A program made the translations under genes and the position numbers. A DNA stretch of 44,017 nucleotides. Source: an uncultured Lachnospiraceae bacterium. Its GTDB lineage: Bacteria; Bacillota; Clostridia; Lachnospirales; Lachnospiraceae. Under the pieces are notes generated by a model that was not told the origin of the DNA, did no database searches, and was given only the letters and a program-made list of their open reading frames with translations. This document shows, in pieces, positions 31,387-40,004 of this stretch; position 1 is the stretch's first letter, and every line of letters starts with the position of its first letter. The stretch covers positions 1 through 44,017 of the forward strand of contig CALWPC010000036.1 in NCBI GenBank assembly GCA_944383325.1, in the 5' to 3' direction.

Positions 31387-32388
31387 ATGAAACATACATT
31401 ATTTGTAATGATTTGTTTGATGTTTTTAGTTGGAATCAATGTAAAGACATACGCAAACGAAACATATACCATTCAGTTAGAGTATTTGCAGGAAAATAGC
31501 GAAGATTATGAAAACATCCTCCAATTAGAACCACAAATTCGAGCAACGCTAAATAATTATTTAAAAGATTTGGGGAACGAACCGCTGTCCGAAGAAGATG
31601 TGATCCCTCTAAACCTCGCGCAAAAAGATTATCTGGATCCCACCATTTTTTCGATGGAATCCAACAAAACAAACGATATTAAAAATGCACTTCAACAATG
31701 CGAATATATGTATTATCTTCCAATTACCATTGACAATCATACCTTTGACATACATATTGCACAAACCAGTGTAGTCACAGAAGCCGCCAAGGAAAATTTG
31801 TCAACGGAAGAACTTCAGACACTTGCGGAACAGGCAGGCCAGTGGGAGTTGACTGCCGTTACACAAAGAGACCATGTAATGGTAAAAAGTGAACAGCAAC
31901 AAATACAGGATGCGCTCCATCAAATCGGACATACATCTGAAGAAATCATTGTATATATATGTGGAGGATTACCTTCTATCGGAGGGCCTTTTGCCATTAT
32001 TTTAAATAACGAAGAAGCTCAGCTGATCATTCCGTTAGGTTCACTGACTGTAGACGGAACGGAGGAAGAAATTGCAGCTGCAAAACCCCAATCAGCCAGT
32101 GAAAGTGACAACATTTATCTTTATCCGCAAATGAAGGCCGCGGCAAATGCGACCTATGAGAAATTATATGCAAAACAAAGTGTAGTCGGTGAAACTCGAA
32201 ATTACGTTTCTTTTTCGCTTGAACAGGAACTACATTCGCTTAGCGAAAGCAAGAACACCGTCCGTATCCACAATCCGGAAGACAAGAACCCTTGGAAATA
32301 TGGATTGATGATCGCTGCCGGTATGATCGTGATCACCCTCTTTGTAATTTACCTCATAAAAAAACATTCTATATCAACAACACATTAA
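31387..32388 (+). CDS. unknown exported, membrane-anchored protein
   Basis: The 333-residue protein has a signal peptide (about 1-23), a 270-residue external part without a family I recognise, and a C-terminal membrane helix (KYGLMIAAGMIVITLFVIYLI) with a short basic tail. The external part has a GGLPSIGGPFAIIL segment. It shares some layout with TPM/YgcG-like proteins, but I cannot support that. AAGGAGG precedes the ATG. It is divergent from the BlaI/M56 genes and followed directly by an ABC-transporter remnant, which suggests a former peptide-sensing or export locus. Confidence 0.7.
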   Translation: MKHTLFVMICLMFLVGINVKTYANETYTIQLEYLQENSEDYENILQLEPQIRATLNNYLKDLGNEPLSEEDVIPLNLAQKDYLDPTIFSMESNKTNDIKNALQQCEYMYYLPITIDNHTFDIHIAQTSVVTEAAKENLSTEELQTLAEQAGQWELTAVTQRDHVMVKSEQQQIQDALHQIGHTSEEIIVYICGGLPSIGGPFAIILNNEEAQLIIPLGSLTVDGTEEEIAAAKPQSASESDNIYLYPQMKAAANATYEKLYAKQSVVGETRNYVSFSLEQELHSLSESKNTVRIHNPEDKNPWKYGLMIAAGMIVITLFVIYLIKKHSISTTH

Positions 32389-32389
32389 C

Positions 32390-32604
32390 TGATTGTTCCG
32401 CAGTATTTCAAATTTTCTTTAGATACTCTATTAGGCAGGGAATTTGAGGGCGTTCAGCTTTCCGGCGGCGAATGGCAAAAAATAGCTTTGGCCAGAGGGT
32501 TTCTCAAAAAATCACATTTTATAATTTTACATGAACCAAATGCATCTGTATATCGCTACAATACTCTGCACTCCATTTTTGTATATGCCTTTTATTACGT
32601 ATAA
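32390..32604 (+). pseudogene. ABC transporter ATPase remnant
   Basis: Two frames together show degraded ABC motifs: SAVFQIFFRY (Q-loop region) in one, then LLGREFEGVQLSGGEWQK, ALARGFL and FIILHEPNAS in another, ending at TAA 32602-32604. This matches the signature and Walker B of peptide/lantibiotic-type exporters (LSGGQWQK...FIILDEPTA), with His for the Walker B Asp. The Walker A, membrane domain and part of the helical domain are missing and the frame is shifted. It begins within two bases of the preceding stop. Confidence 0.8.
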
Positions 32605-32681
32605 TTTTTTAACTTTTTCCTCTGCAGGCTGCACAAGATAAACTGCGATTGTTCAGAGCACAATCATGGCCGGCTTCCCGC

Positions 32682-34355
32682 TCACTTGACTGTTATCCGC
32701 GACTGCGTCTCTGCATACTCCTCCGTGACCGCTCCGCCGAGAATATCCGTCAGATACGTAATCAGCACCTGATAATCCAACATCCCCTCGTCCATGATGA
32801 GCGTATTGTCCATAAACATATTCAGTCCGTCTCCGCCCTCTTTTATCAGGTAATTATGCGAAGCCATCGTATAAACGCTGTCGGGGTCAAGCTCTGTATA
32901 GCTGCCATCCTCCTGAAGCACCCATACCTCCTGCACACGGCGGGTTCCCTCACAGGAAACAAACATTCCCTGTTCATCCACTTGTATATCCGGCTCCACA
33001 CTCGTATCAATCGTATATTTTAAACCGGAAACCTGAAGGAAGCCGCCATTTTCTCCAACCGCATTTTCTCCGTCGCTGATTTCAGAGAGACACAAACGGC
33101 TCGCCATCTCCAGAGCATCCAGTATTTCCTGTCCGGTGGCCTCGGCTACGCAAAGCGTATTCCCATACGGATGAACAGCCAAAAGATCCCCGTACGTAAT
33201 TTCTCCGGCCGGAAGATCCGCCCGTATACCGCCTCCGTTTACGATCGCAATATCCGCCCCGGATACAGTCCGGTATGCATCCGCGCAAAAATCTCCCAGA
33301 TTGGTTTCCCTGCTGCGAACTAACCGGATTCCGGAATCGGACGAGGTCGTCAGCGTCACTCCGCTATAGGCCACTCTGTTTTCCAACTCTGCCTCATACT
33401 CGTCTTCTATATCCCGAATGTAGCTCTGGATTCCCTGATCCGCGTCAGGATAGCTTCCCACTAGGCCGGTCTGTATGTTTCCATCCGCCGTAATAAGCAC
33501 TTGTCCGATATTTTCAAGACCTGTCCCGGTGGAGGACAGCAGGACATCCCCGCCATTCTTATTCTTAAATACGCCGCAGGAAATGACGCTGTGAGAATGT
33601 CCGTCCAATACGACATCAATCCCGTCTGTATTGGCAATCAGATCGGTGGAGCAAAATGGCGAAGAAGCTTCATCCGTTCCAAGATGCGCCAGAACAATAA
33701 CATAATCCGCTCCCTCTCTCCGGCATAGATCCACCGTTTCCTGTACCTTGCCATATAGCTCCTCACCGCTTGTTCCGCAAAAATCATAAACATACTGTCC
33801 GTCCGCGTCCATAAAATACGCAGGAGTAGACTTTACAATGCTTTCCGGTGTTGACACGCCGATAAAGCCCACATTCACATCGCCATATGAAGCGATGTGA
33901 TACGCTGCAAGCTGTGAAAGAAACGTATCTTCATCTCCAGTGTATTGAATATTGCAGCCAAGATACCTGGCGTCGCTGAGCGTAAGCAAGTTTTCAAGCT
34001 GTTCCATGCCGTAATCAAATTCGTGATTGCCTAGCACCGCATAATCATAACCGACACGGTTCATAAGCTCTACCAGGTACTCCCCTTCAGACACCGCGGC
34101 CATCGTATCTCCCTGCAGGGCGTCGCCGCAGTCTACTAATGCGACATAAGGCGTTTTCTCCATAGCCCATTCTTTATAGGACGCCAACCCGGCATAACCA
34201 ATATCGGAATCCGCCGCCCCATGCACATCATTCGTATATAAAATAATGATGTCTCGACTTTCCGATTCCTTCCCGCCGCACCCGGCTAGCAAAGTCACAC
34301 TCATGAAAACAGACAGAACAGCCAACCCTTTTTTGAATACATTATTTTTGAGCAT
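32682..34355 (-). CDS. lipoprotein 5'-nucleotidase (UshA-type metallophosphatase)
   Basis: The signal peptide ends in lipobox LLAGC (Cys about 26), so the protein is anchored outside. The calcineurin-type metal site is complete: YTNDVHG, VDCGDALQGD, LGNHEFDYG, LAHLGTDE and DGHSHS. The C-terminal nucleotide-binding domain follows (about 340-557, with NGGGIRADLPAGEITYGDL). It would release phosphate from external nucleotides or related esters. Length 557 is standard. AAGGAACC precedes the ATG. Confidence 0.92.
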   Translation of the reverse strand: MLKNNVFKKGLAVLSVFMSVTLLAGCGGKESESRDIIILYTNDVHGAADSDIGYAGLASYKEWAMEKTPYVALVDCGDALQGDTMAAVSEGEYLVELMNRVGYDYAVLGNHEFDYGMEQLENLLTLSDARYLGCNIQYTGDEDTFLSQLAAYHIASYGDVNVGFIGVSTPESIVKSTPAYFMDADGQYVYDFCGTSGEELYGKVQETVDLCRREGADYVIVLAHLGTDEASSPFCSTDLIANTDGIDVVLDGHSHSVISCGVFKNKNGGDVLLSSTGTGLENIGQVLITADGNIQTGLVGSYPDADQGIQSYIRDIEDEYEAELENRVAYSGVTLTTSSDSGIRLVRSRETNLGDFCADAYRTVSGADIAIVNGGGIRADLPAGEITYGDLLAVHPYGNTLCVAEATGQEILDALEMASRLCLSEISDGENAVGENGGFLQVSGLKYTIDTSVEPDIQVDEQGMFVSCEGTRRVQEVWVLQEDGSYTELDPDSVYTMASHNYLIKEGGDGLNMFMDNTLIMDEGMLDYQVLITYLTDILGGAVTEEYAETQSRITVK

Positions 34356-34438
34356 GGTTCCTTATCTTTCTCCCCTATCACTTATTTGATTTCCTGAAGC
34401 AGCCCTGTAGAAACGGTTTTACGACATTGCCCATCCGC

Positions 34439-34870
34439 TTATTCCGTAGTGTAAAATCGGTAGGTGAGTTCTGATTTTGTCACCATGGCAGAAGCGAGAT
34501 GAAGCTCGTCCACCGCCTCCGACACCGCCTTTTCTAGTTCTTCCTCCGTAACCATAAGGATGCTCAGAACAATCGTCTCATTCGACACTGCTTCACCGTC
34601 CTCCACGTATGCCCCAAAGGCATCCAGAACCGTATAGCCCACTCCTCGTTCATCAAAAATTTCCAGAATCTTGTCTGTTGCTTCCTTGGTTGAAATGATC
34701 TGCTCTCCGGTTATCTTGTCATTCAGCCCAAAATACACAATATATTCTGTATCTGGTGTCCAGTTACTGTTTTCCGTATGATTTTCCCTGTTTGCCGTTT
34801 CCCTGCTGCCACAGCCAACGGCCACAGCTGCAAATATAATTACCAGAAATAAGGCCAGACCTTTTTTCAT
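34439..34870 (-). CDS. small lipoprotein (DUF3574-like)
   Basis: A signal peptide with a lipobox-like AVGC (Cys about 20) is followed by a compact domain: YIVYFGLNDKITG, GYTVLDAFGAY and TIVLSILMV. The order matches what I recall of DUF3574 lipoproteins (YFG...TvlDa.G). It has no catalytic motif and no known role. It lies 83 bases upstream of the 5'-nucleotidase gene in the same direction. Confidence 0.65.
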   Translation of the reverse strand: MKKGLALFLVIIFAAVAVGCGSRETANRENHTENSNWTPDTEYIVYFGLNDKITGEQIISTKEATDKILEIFDERGVGYTVLDAFGAYVEDGEAVSNETIVLSILMVTEEELEKAVSEAVDELHLASAMVTKSELTYRFYTTE

Positions 34871-34989
34871 GATTGTAAACCTATCCTTTCATCCATCATG
34901 TTCATGCCGCGATAAAAAATATGTACGCCATTATTTTTTGTCCGTTTGTTTTCAGCATGCTCGCTGTATGCATGAATCGCCTCTCTCGT

Positions 34990-36069
34990 TTAATCGCCAA
35001 TATCGGTATGACCCTGCTCAAATTCCCACTGCAGTCCATTTACCGCATTTTCCAATACATTCGAGAGGATAGCAACAAAATCCATATCTGCTATCAATGC
35101 ATCCGCCGGCGTATCTGCAAAGATGGAAACAACAATTCCTTCATTTTGTGCTTTGAGATGAAAGGTATTTAAAATCGCGTTTACCGTGATATGCGGACAA
35201 AATTCTGCCGTCTTTACCTCGTCCAGATGCTCGTTATACTGCTCGATATAATGCAAGGCCGCCTGAACATCGCCCTTCCGAAGCATCGCGGAAAGATTCT
35301 GGTTATGATGCCTGTAGTCATGCCGGACTGTTTTTGCCTGCAGCTCATTTTCCCTTGCTAACGCAAGCTGCCCCTGCAAATATTCTATATTTTGACTGAC
35401 AAGCTCCATTTTATTTTCCTCGTCCATATAACGAATGGTTCCAAAGGTCACCCATAATACCGAGCTATACATGACAACAGCAACGACAAATAACGGAACA
35501 TAATGGATAAAATTGCTATAGTCTGCATAAGAAACAGTTACAAACACTGCAAAAACCGCATAAAAAAGTGTAGAAACACAGAAAATCGAATACCACGGCT
35601 TTTTCTTGTTTCCAGAAATCCCCTGTACAACAGGGCGCAAATATTTGATATAAATCCATACTGTTGGAATATAAAGCAGTGTTCTTGTTATATTTTTTGC
35701 ATACATATCGCCGATGGTTGGCAACTGAGGCAGCCATATGCTGCATATGATAGAGGCCATTCCCTGTAGGATACAGAATACATTCACGTAACTGATACAT
35801 AAAAATATTTTTTTGCAAACGGGATCGGCGGAAGCAAACATAAAAACAAAGAAGCTAACAACCGTAGCGCTTATCAAGGAACTAGCGGCAACGTATAACG
35901 GAGAAGTTCCAAATGTAAGAAACAGCACCGCCGAACACACAAAAACAAGATAATACAGGCCATACACGAGAGCCGTGATCTTTTTAGAGTATTTTCGCTC
36001 AATCATTACCGCAAAGCACAGGATATGCGTAATCGCCGGAAATGACATCGTCACAATCAGATGAAGCAT
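34990..36069 (-). CDS. GHKL sensor histidine kinase, truncated at the N-box
   Basis: Six N-terminal membrane helices (AgrC-like) are followed by a coiled segment and the phosphoacceptor region TVRHDYRHHNQN, with His250. The ATPase domain starts normally and reaches the N-box (FVAILSNVLENAVNG, 332-345). It then ends after 14 atypical residues; the G1 and G2 boxes needed for ATP binding are absent. It should not autophosphorylate. The gene overlaps the response-regulator gene by 13 bases. Confidence 0.85.
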   Translation of the reverse strand: MLHLIVTMSFPAITHILCFAVMIERKYSKKITALVYGLYYLVFVCSAVLFLTFGTSPLYVAASSLISATVVSFFVFMFASADPVCKKIFLCISYVNVFCILQGMASIICSIWLPQLPTIGDMYAKNITRTLLYIPTVWIYIKYLRPVVQGISGNKKKPWYSIFCVSTLFYAVFAVFVTVSYADYSNFIHYVPLFVVAVVMYSSVLWVTFGTIRYMDEENKMELVSQNIEYLQGQLALARENELQAKTVRHDYRHHNQNLSAMLRKGDVQAALHYIEQYNEHLDEVKTAEFCPHITVNAILNTFHLKAQNEGIVVSIFADTPADALIADMDFVAILSNVLENAVNGLQWEFEQGHTDIGD

Positions 36070-36794
36070 TGCCCGGTTGCCTCCTTTTTATAAAATTCAA
36101 AATATTGCTTTTTCAGTTCTCCCCGCAGCCGGCGGGGCACCGGTATGATTGCGCCGTCCGTCATTTCTAGCGCTGTCTGACGCAGGCTCTGCACACAGCG
36201 CAGGTTGACCAAATAGGAAGCCCCCACGGGTACAAACCCGCTGAACGCATCAAACCGTTTTTTCAGCTCCGTCAGTGTTGTACGCGTTTTCAGACATTTT
36301 CCTGACTTTAGGTGTAGCTCTACATTGTGATTGATCACTTCAGCATACAAAACGGTATACAAATCAATTCGGTGAATTTCCGTTCCACACAAGATCGGAG
36401 CATACAGACGGCTCCGCCGTTTTTCCATGACACGATCCAGGGTATCATTCAGCCTCTGTTTCGTATATGGTTTCATCAGATAGTCGCTTGCATGCAGGGA
36501 GAAGGCTTCCACGGCAAAATCGGAGCTCGTCGTTAAAAAAATAATATCTGTACTGCCTTCACTTTTGTTCAAAATTTCCTTTGCAACTTCTGTTCCCAAA
36601 ATACCCGGCATACAAATATCCAAAAGCGCTATATCCGGAGCTCCGTTTCTATTTATAACATTTAACAGATCAAACGGCCTGACAAAGCATTGTGCCGCAA
36701 TGCATAATTCCGGATTTTCCGCTGCATATTCCAAAACAATCTGCTGTAATTGCTTCAGCTCTCCTTCCTGATCATCGCAAATATAGATATTCAT
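36057..36794 (-). CDS. LytTR-family response regulator
   Basis: The receiver domain (1-125) has acidic DD at 7-8, the phosphorylated Asp59 (ALLDICMPG), Thr in LTTSS and Lys in MKPY. A LytTR DNA-binding domain follows (about 140-240; HRIDLYTVLYAEVINHNVELHL, RTTLTELKKRF, FVPVGASYLVNL). Such regulators are typical partners of AgrC-type kinases for peptide pheromones. ATG 36794 (MNIYICDDQ) has GAGGG upstream; the longer frame has no receiver homology before it. Confidence 0.92.
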   Translation of the reverse strand: MNIYICDDQEGELKQLQQIVLEYAAENPELCIAAQCFVRPFDLLNVINRNGAPDIALLDICMPGILGTEVAKEILNKSEGSTDIIFLTTSSDFAVEAFSLHASDYLMKPYTKQRLNDTLDRVMEKRRSRLYAPILCGTEIHRIDLYTVLYAEVINHNVELHLKSGKCLKTRTTLTELKKRFDAFSGFVPVGASYLVNLRCVQSLRQTALEMTDGAIIPVPRRLRGELKKQYFEFYKKEATGQCFI

Positions 36795-36908
36795 GACAAC
36801 ACCCTCTGCGCGGAAACGATTTTCAGACATCACTGGAAAACCAGTCTGAAGGTTTCTAAATTTTTTCATATGCGGCTTCCACATTCCAAAACAACCGATC
36901 ACGAAACA

Positions 36909-37286
36909 TTATCGTCTTTTCCCATTGTGGTCAAATGTCCGTCGGAGCGCTTTTTCTGTAGGAATAATCGAACCAATCAAAGGAATCATCTGGATGCCGC
37001 CCAAAACGCCCCCAACCGTTCCGACAACATCATCTGTTTTTCCAAAAACCAGACCCATTACAATGATAGATACAGGAAATAACACCACTCCGCAGCGATA
37101 CCATAATTTCCCGCAATAGTAATGAGCAAACACCCAGGTATCTATGTTTTTCATCGACATGGAGGTGCGGTAGCCATAGATATGATTGATTTTTTTCGGA
37201 GCAGTCCGCATCCAAGATTTGCCAAAAACAATCATGATAAATGGAATCAGCAAATCCATTAAAAGCATATAAAGCCAAAATCCCAT
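36909..37286 (-). CDS. SdpI-like membrane protein
   Basis: The SdpI signature PKKINHIYGYRTSMSMKNIDTW is followed by an aromatic helix and two more membrane segments, with length 125. B. subtilis SdpI gives immunity to the SdpC toxin and acts as a signal sensor; most homologues are uncharacterised. AGAGGTT precedes ATG 37286. It lies upstream of the LytTR two-component genes on the same strand and may be their partner. Confidence 0.85.
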   Translation of the reverse strand: MGFWLYMLLMDLLIPFIMIVFGKSWMRTAPKKINHIYGYRTSMSMKNIDTWVFAHYYCGKLWYRCGVVLFPVSIIVMGLVFGKTDDVVGTVGGVLGGIQMIPLIGSIIPTEKALRRTFDHNGKRR

Positions 37287-37355
37287 TTCATAACCTCTTT
37301 CTACATTGCCTGGCAGGCATTCCATTTGTATGAATCCCAAACCTGACTATCGACT

Positions 37356-38030
37356 CTATTTGATTCCCATCAAACCGACCTGCATGTTGGATAACCATAT
37401 CACTTCACATGCCCGAAACCCACATAAGCGGAGTATTTCTAAATGCTCTGCTACCGGAATCGGAAAATAGTCTTTCCCGTATCTTGCAATATGACGATCA
37501 CATTCCTGCTCCGCTTTCCCCTGCAAACATTGATAGGACTTCCATCGTTTTAAAAAAAGATTTAAGCCCATTTCGCTATTGGGGGCAAAATTTTCAAACG
37601 TAATAAACATGCCGTTTTCCCGCAATGCCTGATAGCACTTTTGAATAGCCGATATACGTTCCTTTTGCTGATAATAGTGCAGCACCTGCATTGCTGTGAT
37701 GACATGAAAGATTTCATGCACGTCAACGTCAAAGAGTGACTGATGGACAAACTCCGTCTTTGGATTGCCCTGTAACCGTTCTTTTGCGATTTCGATCATC
37801 TCCTGGCAGTGATCACATAACACAAAACGGTCAATAAACGACAAATTCTTAAAAGCCACTTCGGCCATTTTTCCTGTCCCGCTGCCGACATCGAGCCATT
37901 GTATCGACGTATGAAACTGAATGTTTACCAATTCCACAACCTGTTTATAAAATTCTTCATAGAAAGGAACGGTCCGTTTTATCTGATCATCATATTCATT
38001 GGCGTCAAATGCCGATAGAGAATCATTCAT
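37356..38030 (-). CDS. class I SAM-dependent methyltransferase
   Basis: Motif I is WLDVGSGTGKMAE, motif II is VLCDHCQEMIEIA, and VITAMQVLHYY follows. The type fits small-molecule methyltransferases of the Methyltransf_25/11 class. ATG 38030 (MNDSLSAFDANEYD) has GGGAGG at 8 bases. It is 30 bases after another methyltransferase gene, likely cotranscribed. The substrate is unknown. Confidence 0.85.
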   Translation of the reverse strand: MNDSLSAFDANEYDDQIKRTVPFYEEFYKQVVELVNIQFHTSIQWLDVGSGTGKMAEVAFKNLSFIDRFVLCDHCQEMIEIAKERLQGNPKTEFVHQSLFDVDVHEIFHVITAMQVLHYYQQKERISAIQKCYQALRENGMFITFENFAPNSEMGLNLFLKRWKSYQCLQGKAEQECDRHIARYGKDYFPIPVAEHLEILRLCGFRACEVIWLSNMQVGLMGIK

Positions 38031-38060
38031 TTGCACTGCCTCCCATTTCTGTTTGCGAAT

Positions 38061-38840
38061 TTATTTTTCTGCCTTCACATGAATACGGCGAAATGTTTCA
38101 AAACACGTGCCGTCCGCTTGCAGCGTCCTTTTTAACATAAGATTAATTATATCCTCCCGAAACTGCGCTTTCATCTCATCAGGAAGAACACTTATAAAAG
38201 GCACGATGCTCGGTTGATCAATCCACCTGATCATCTCATTCGCATTTGAGAAAAACCGATCTCGATTGACTTCCGAAACGCTGTACTGCGTAAAGCCAAC
38301 AGCGGACATCATCTGTTCATATTCCTCTTTTGCCGGCATATACCACGGCCATTGAAAATCCGAAAAATATGGCCTATAAATTTCGCTTTGTATTGTTTCC
38401 CGCACTACTTCAAAAAAACAGGCGCAATTTCCATCTCCTGCAAAATCCCACAAGAGAGCTCCGTGTTCTTTTAGCGCCTCATAAGCATTGCGCAACAGCC
38501 GTTTGTGGTCGAGAATCCAATGAAGCGCTGCATTGGAAAAGATCACGTCAAACATATTTTGAAAATGTATCGCATTTATATCCATTCTCTCAAACGATAA
38601 ATTAGCCTGACTTCGGTTTTGAGCAGCGGCAATCATTCCTTCCGAGGCGTCAATGCCCAACACTTGTCCGTCAGGTACCAATAGAGCCAACTGTTCGGTT
38701 AAACCGCCGTCTCCGCAACCAAGATCAAGTATCGTTTCATTTCCCTCTAAAGACAATTCTTCAATTAAACAATGACCCCATTCGGTTTGGTGCCTGGAAG
38801 CCTGTTTGTATTTCTCTCCATCGAATTCAAATGTGCCCAT
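38061..38840 (-). CDS. SAM-dependent methyltransferase, trans-aconitate methyltransferase-like
   Basis: Motif I is ILDLGCGDGGLTEQLA, then VLGIDASEGMIAAA and FSNAALHWILDHKRLL, the Tam-like block. ATG 38840 (MGTFEFDGEKYKQ) has GAGGTG 6 bases upstream. A longer frame from 38951 would translate two copies of a non-coding repeat, so I reject it. With the previous gene it forms a pair of methyltransferases behind tandem promoter-leader repeats. Confidence 0.85.
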   Translation of the reverse strand: MGTFEFDGEKYKQASRHQTEWGHCLIEELSLEGNETILDLGCGDGGLTEQLALLVPDGQVLGIDASEGMIAAAQNRSQANLSFERMDINAIHFQNMFDVIFSNAALHWILDHKRLLRNAYEALKEHGALLWDFAGDGNCACFFEVVRETIQSEIYRPYFSDFQWPWYMPAKEEYEQMMSAVGFTQYSVSEVNRDRFFSNANEMIRWIDQPSIVPFISVLPDEMKAQFREDIINLMLKRTLQADGTCFETFRRIHVKAEK

Positions 38841-38867
38841 ATCATACACCTCGATTTCCATTACCAA

Positions 38868-38902
38868 GCAAGCGCAGACCGCCGCATGGCTCATTTTACC
38901 AT
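38868..38902 (-). repeat. promoter-leader repeat, copy 3
   Basis: The minus strand reads ATGGTAAAATGAGCC, then ATGCGGCGGTCTGCGCTTGC, one or two bases different from the other copies. The -10 part (38898-38893) is kept; the -35 is not recognisable, and the distal CGCGAGAC arm is lost. The offset from copy 2 is exactly 80 bases. Confidence 0.8.
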
Positions 38903-38940
38903 CTCGTCTGTCGCCTCGATGCGTTTTTCGCCTTATGTCG

Positions 38941-38983
38941 GTCTCGCGCAAGCGCAGACCGCCGCAAGGCTCATTTTACCATA
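38941..38983 (-). repeat. promoter-leader repeat, copy 2
   Basis: The minus strand reads TTATGGTAAAATGAGCC, then TTGCGGCGGTCTGCGCTTG and CGCGAGAC, with only two differences from copy 1 over about 40 bases. The first-transcribed hairpin is GTCT-GCG/CGC-AGAC with loop CTTG and a bulged base. Confidence 0.85.
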
Positions 38984-39001
38984 AAACGCTCTGGCAGGCA
39001 A
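38973..39001 (-). promoter_or_regulatory. promoter in repeat copy 2, for the two methyltransferase genes
   Basis: TTGCCT (39001-38996) and TAAAAT (38978-38973) are exactly 17 bases apart, with TGG before the -10, as in the wzm promoter copy. Confidence 0.7.
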
Positions 39002-39084
39002 ACGCACCGCCAAGGATGTTGTGCACGGATTCACCGATTACCAGATTTGCTTTTTATCGGCACCTTCGATCGCTTAACAAGTCT

Positions 39085-39552
39085 TTAAAATAAAATTCCG
39101 GAAATATTCATGTCCATCAGCATGGTCCCAATGAGTACAATGAGCATTAATATCAGCATGGTAAACATCAAAAAAACTGCAATACAGCTTACCAAATAGC
39201 CAACCTGACCAATTCCATGCAATTTGTGACTGCGTTTAAATTCTCTCAGCATCAAATGCGAGACCGCAAGAAAAATCAAACCGATCCAAAGCATGGTGAC
39301 TCCATTCTCCCGGAGCCATAAACGAACAAGATAATCCTTACTCGTATTCACCATCAGCAGGCAAATAAAAAATAACATTCCTGTTCCCTCAACTACAAGA
39401 GCTTTTATTGGCTGAGCTTCTTTTCTGTTCTCTCGGTCATTCTGCTGCCTGTCATTTTCCCTGCCTGTTGTCCGCACCGGTTCTCCGCAGGCGCTGCATA
39501 ACCGTGAATCTTCTGCTAGCTTCCTGCCGCACCTTTTACAATTCATATGCAT
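39085..39552 (-). CDS. zinc-ribbon membrane protein
   Basis: The N-terminus is a zinc ribbon (CKRCGRKLAEDSRLCSACG, four Cys), then a charged linker and three to four membrane helices. Such proteins are common in Clostridia and of unknown role. The start is ATG 39552 (AGGCGGG upstream) or the in-frame ATG two codons later. It is divergent from an XRE regulator and likely under its control. Confidence 0.8.
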   Translation of the reverse strand: MHMNCKRCGRKLAEDSRLCSACGEPVRTTGRENDRQQNDRENRKEAQPIKALVVEGTGMLFFICLLMVNTSKDYLVRLWLRENGVTMLWIGLIFLAVSHLMLREFKRSHKLHGIGQVGYLVSCIAVFLMFTMLILMLIVLIGTMLMDMNISGILF

Positions 39553-39592
39553 TGACCCGCCTTTGTATATTTAACTATATAAGCACTTTTTC

Positions 39593-39645
39593 GCCTATAC
39601 AGTTTATTAAAATATAGCATATTTGCCTATATAATGCAATATAAT
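39593..39645. promoter_or_regulatory. likely operator/promoter region between divergent genes
   Basis: GCCTATA occurs at 39593-39599 and 39625-39631, and TATAGC (39613-39618) makes an inverted partner for the second copy. Two TATAAT boxes on the plus strand (39630-39635, 39640-39645) overlap or follow it. This fits autoregulation by the XRE protein. Confidence 0.5.
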
Positions 39646-39671
39646 ATGTATTGTAAAGGCGATGGTGAAGC

Positions 39672-40004
39672 ATGAATTATTACACAATTGGACAGAGAAT
39701 TCGCGAATTAAGAAAAAATAACGCTCTATCTCAGGAGGCTCTGGCGGAAAAAGTAGGTATTTCAACAACGCATATGAGCCATATCGAAACCGGAAATACG
39801 AAGCTGAGTCTCACTGTTTTAGTAAACCTCTCGCTCGCTTTAGGCGTCAGTACCGATGATCTTCTTTTCGCGCAGTCCTCTGATAACAGAAACGCCCTGA
39901 TGGGCAAAGCAGTGAACATATTAGAAGGGTGTAATCCCCAAGAACTAGCCATTATCATCGACATCCTAAAAGCGACGAAAATCAGTTTATCCAAAAATTT
40001 ATAA
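39672..40004 (+). CDS. XRE-family transcriptional regulator
   Basis: The helix-turn-helix spans residues 5-65 (IGQRIRELRKNNALSQEALAEKVGISTTHMSHIETGNTKLSLTVL broken by the usual turns), then LALGVSTDDLLF. A 40-residue helical tail follows (CNPQELAIIIDILKAT). It resembles element-borne regulators of Firmicutes. AAAGGCGATGG precedes the ATG. It overlaps the end of the ogt remnant by a few bases. Confidence 0.88.
   Translation: MNYYTIGQRIRELRKNNALSQEALAEKVGISTTHMSHIETGNTKLSLTVLVNLSLALGVSTDDLLFAQSSDNRNALMGKAVNILEGCNPQELAIIIDILKATKISLSKNL

Noticed and set aside
38841-38951. N-terminal extension of the 38061 methyltransferase starting at 38951
   Set aside because: It translates the two promoter-leader repeats; the ATG at 38840 has a proper ribosome site and matches where the family begins.
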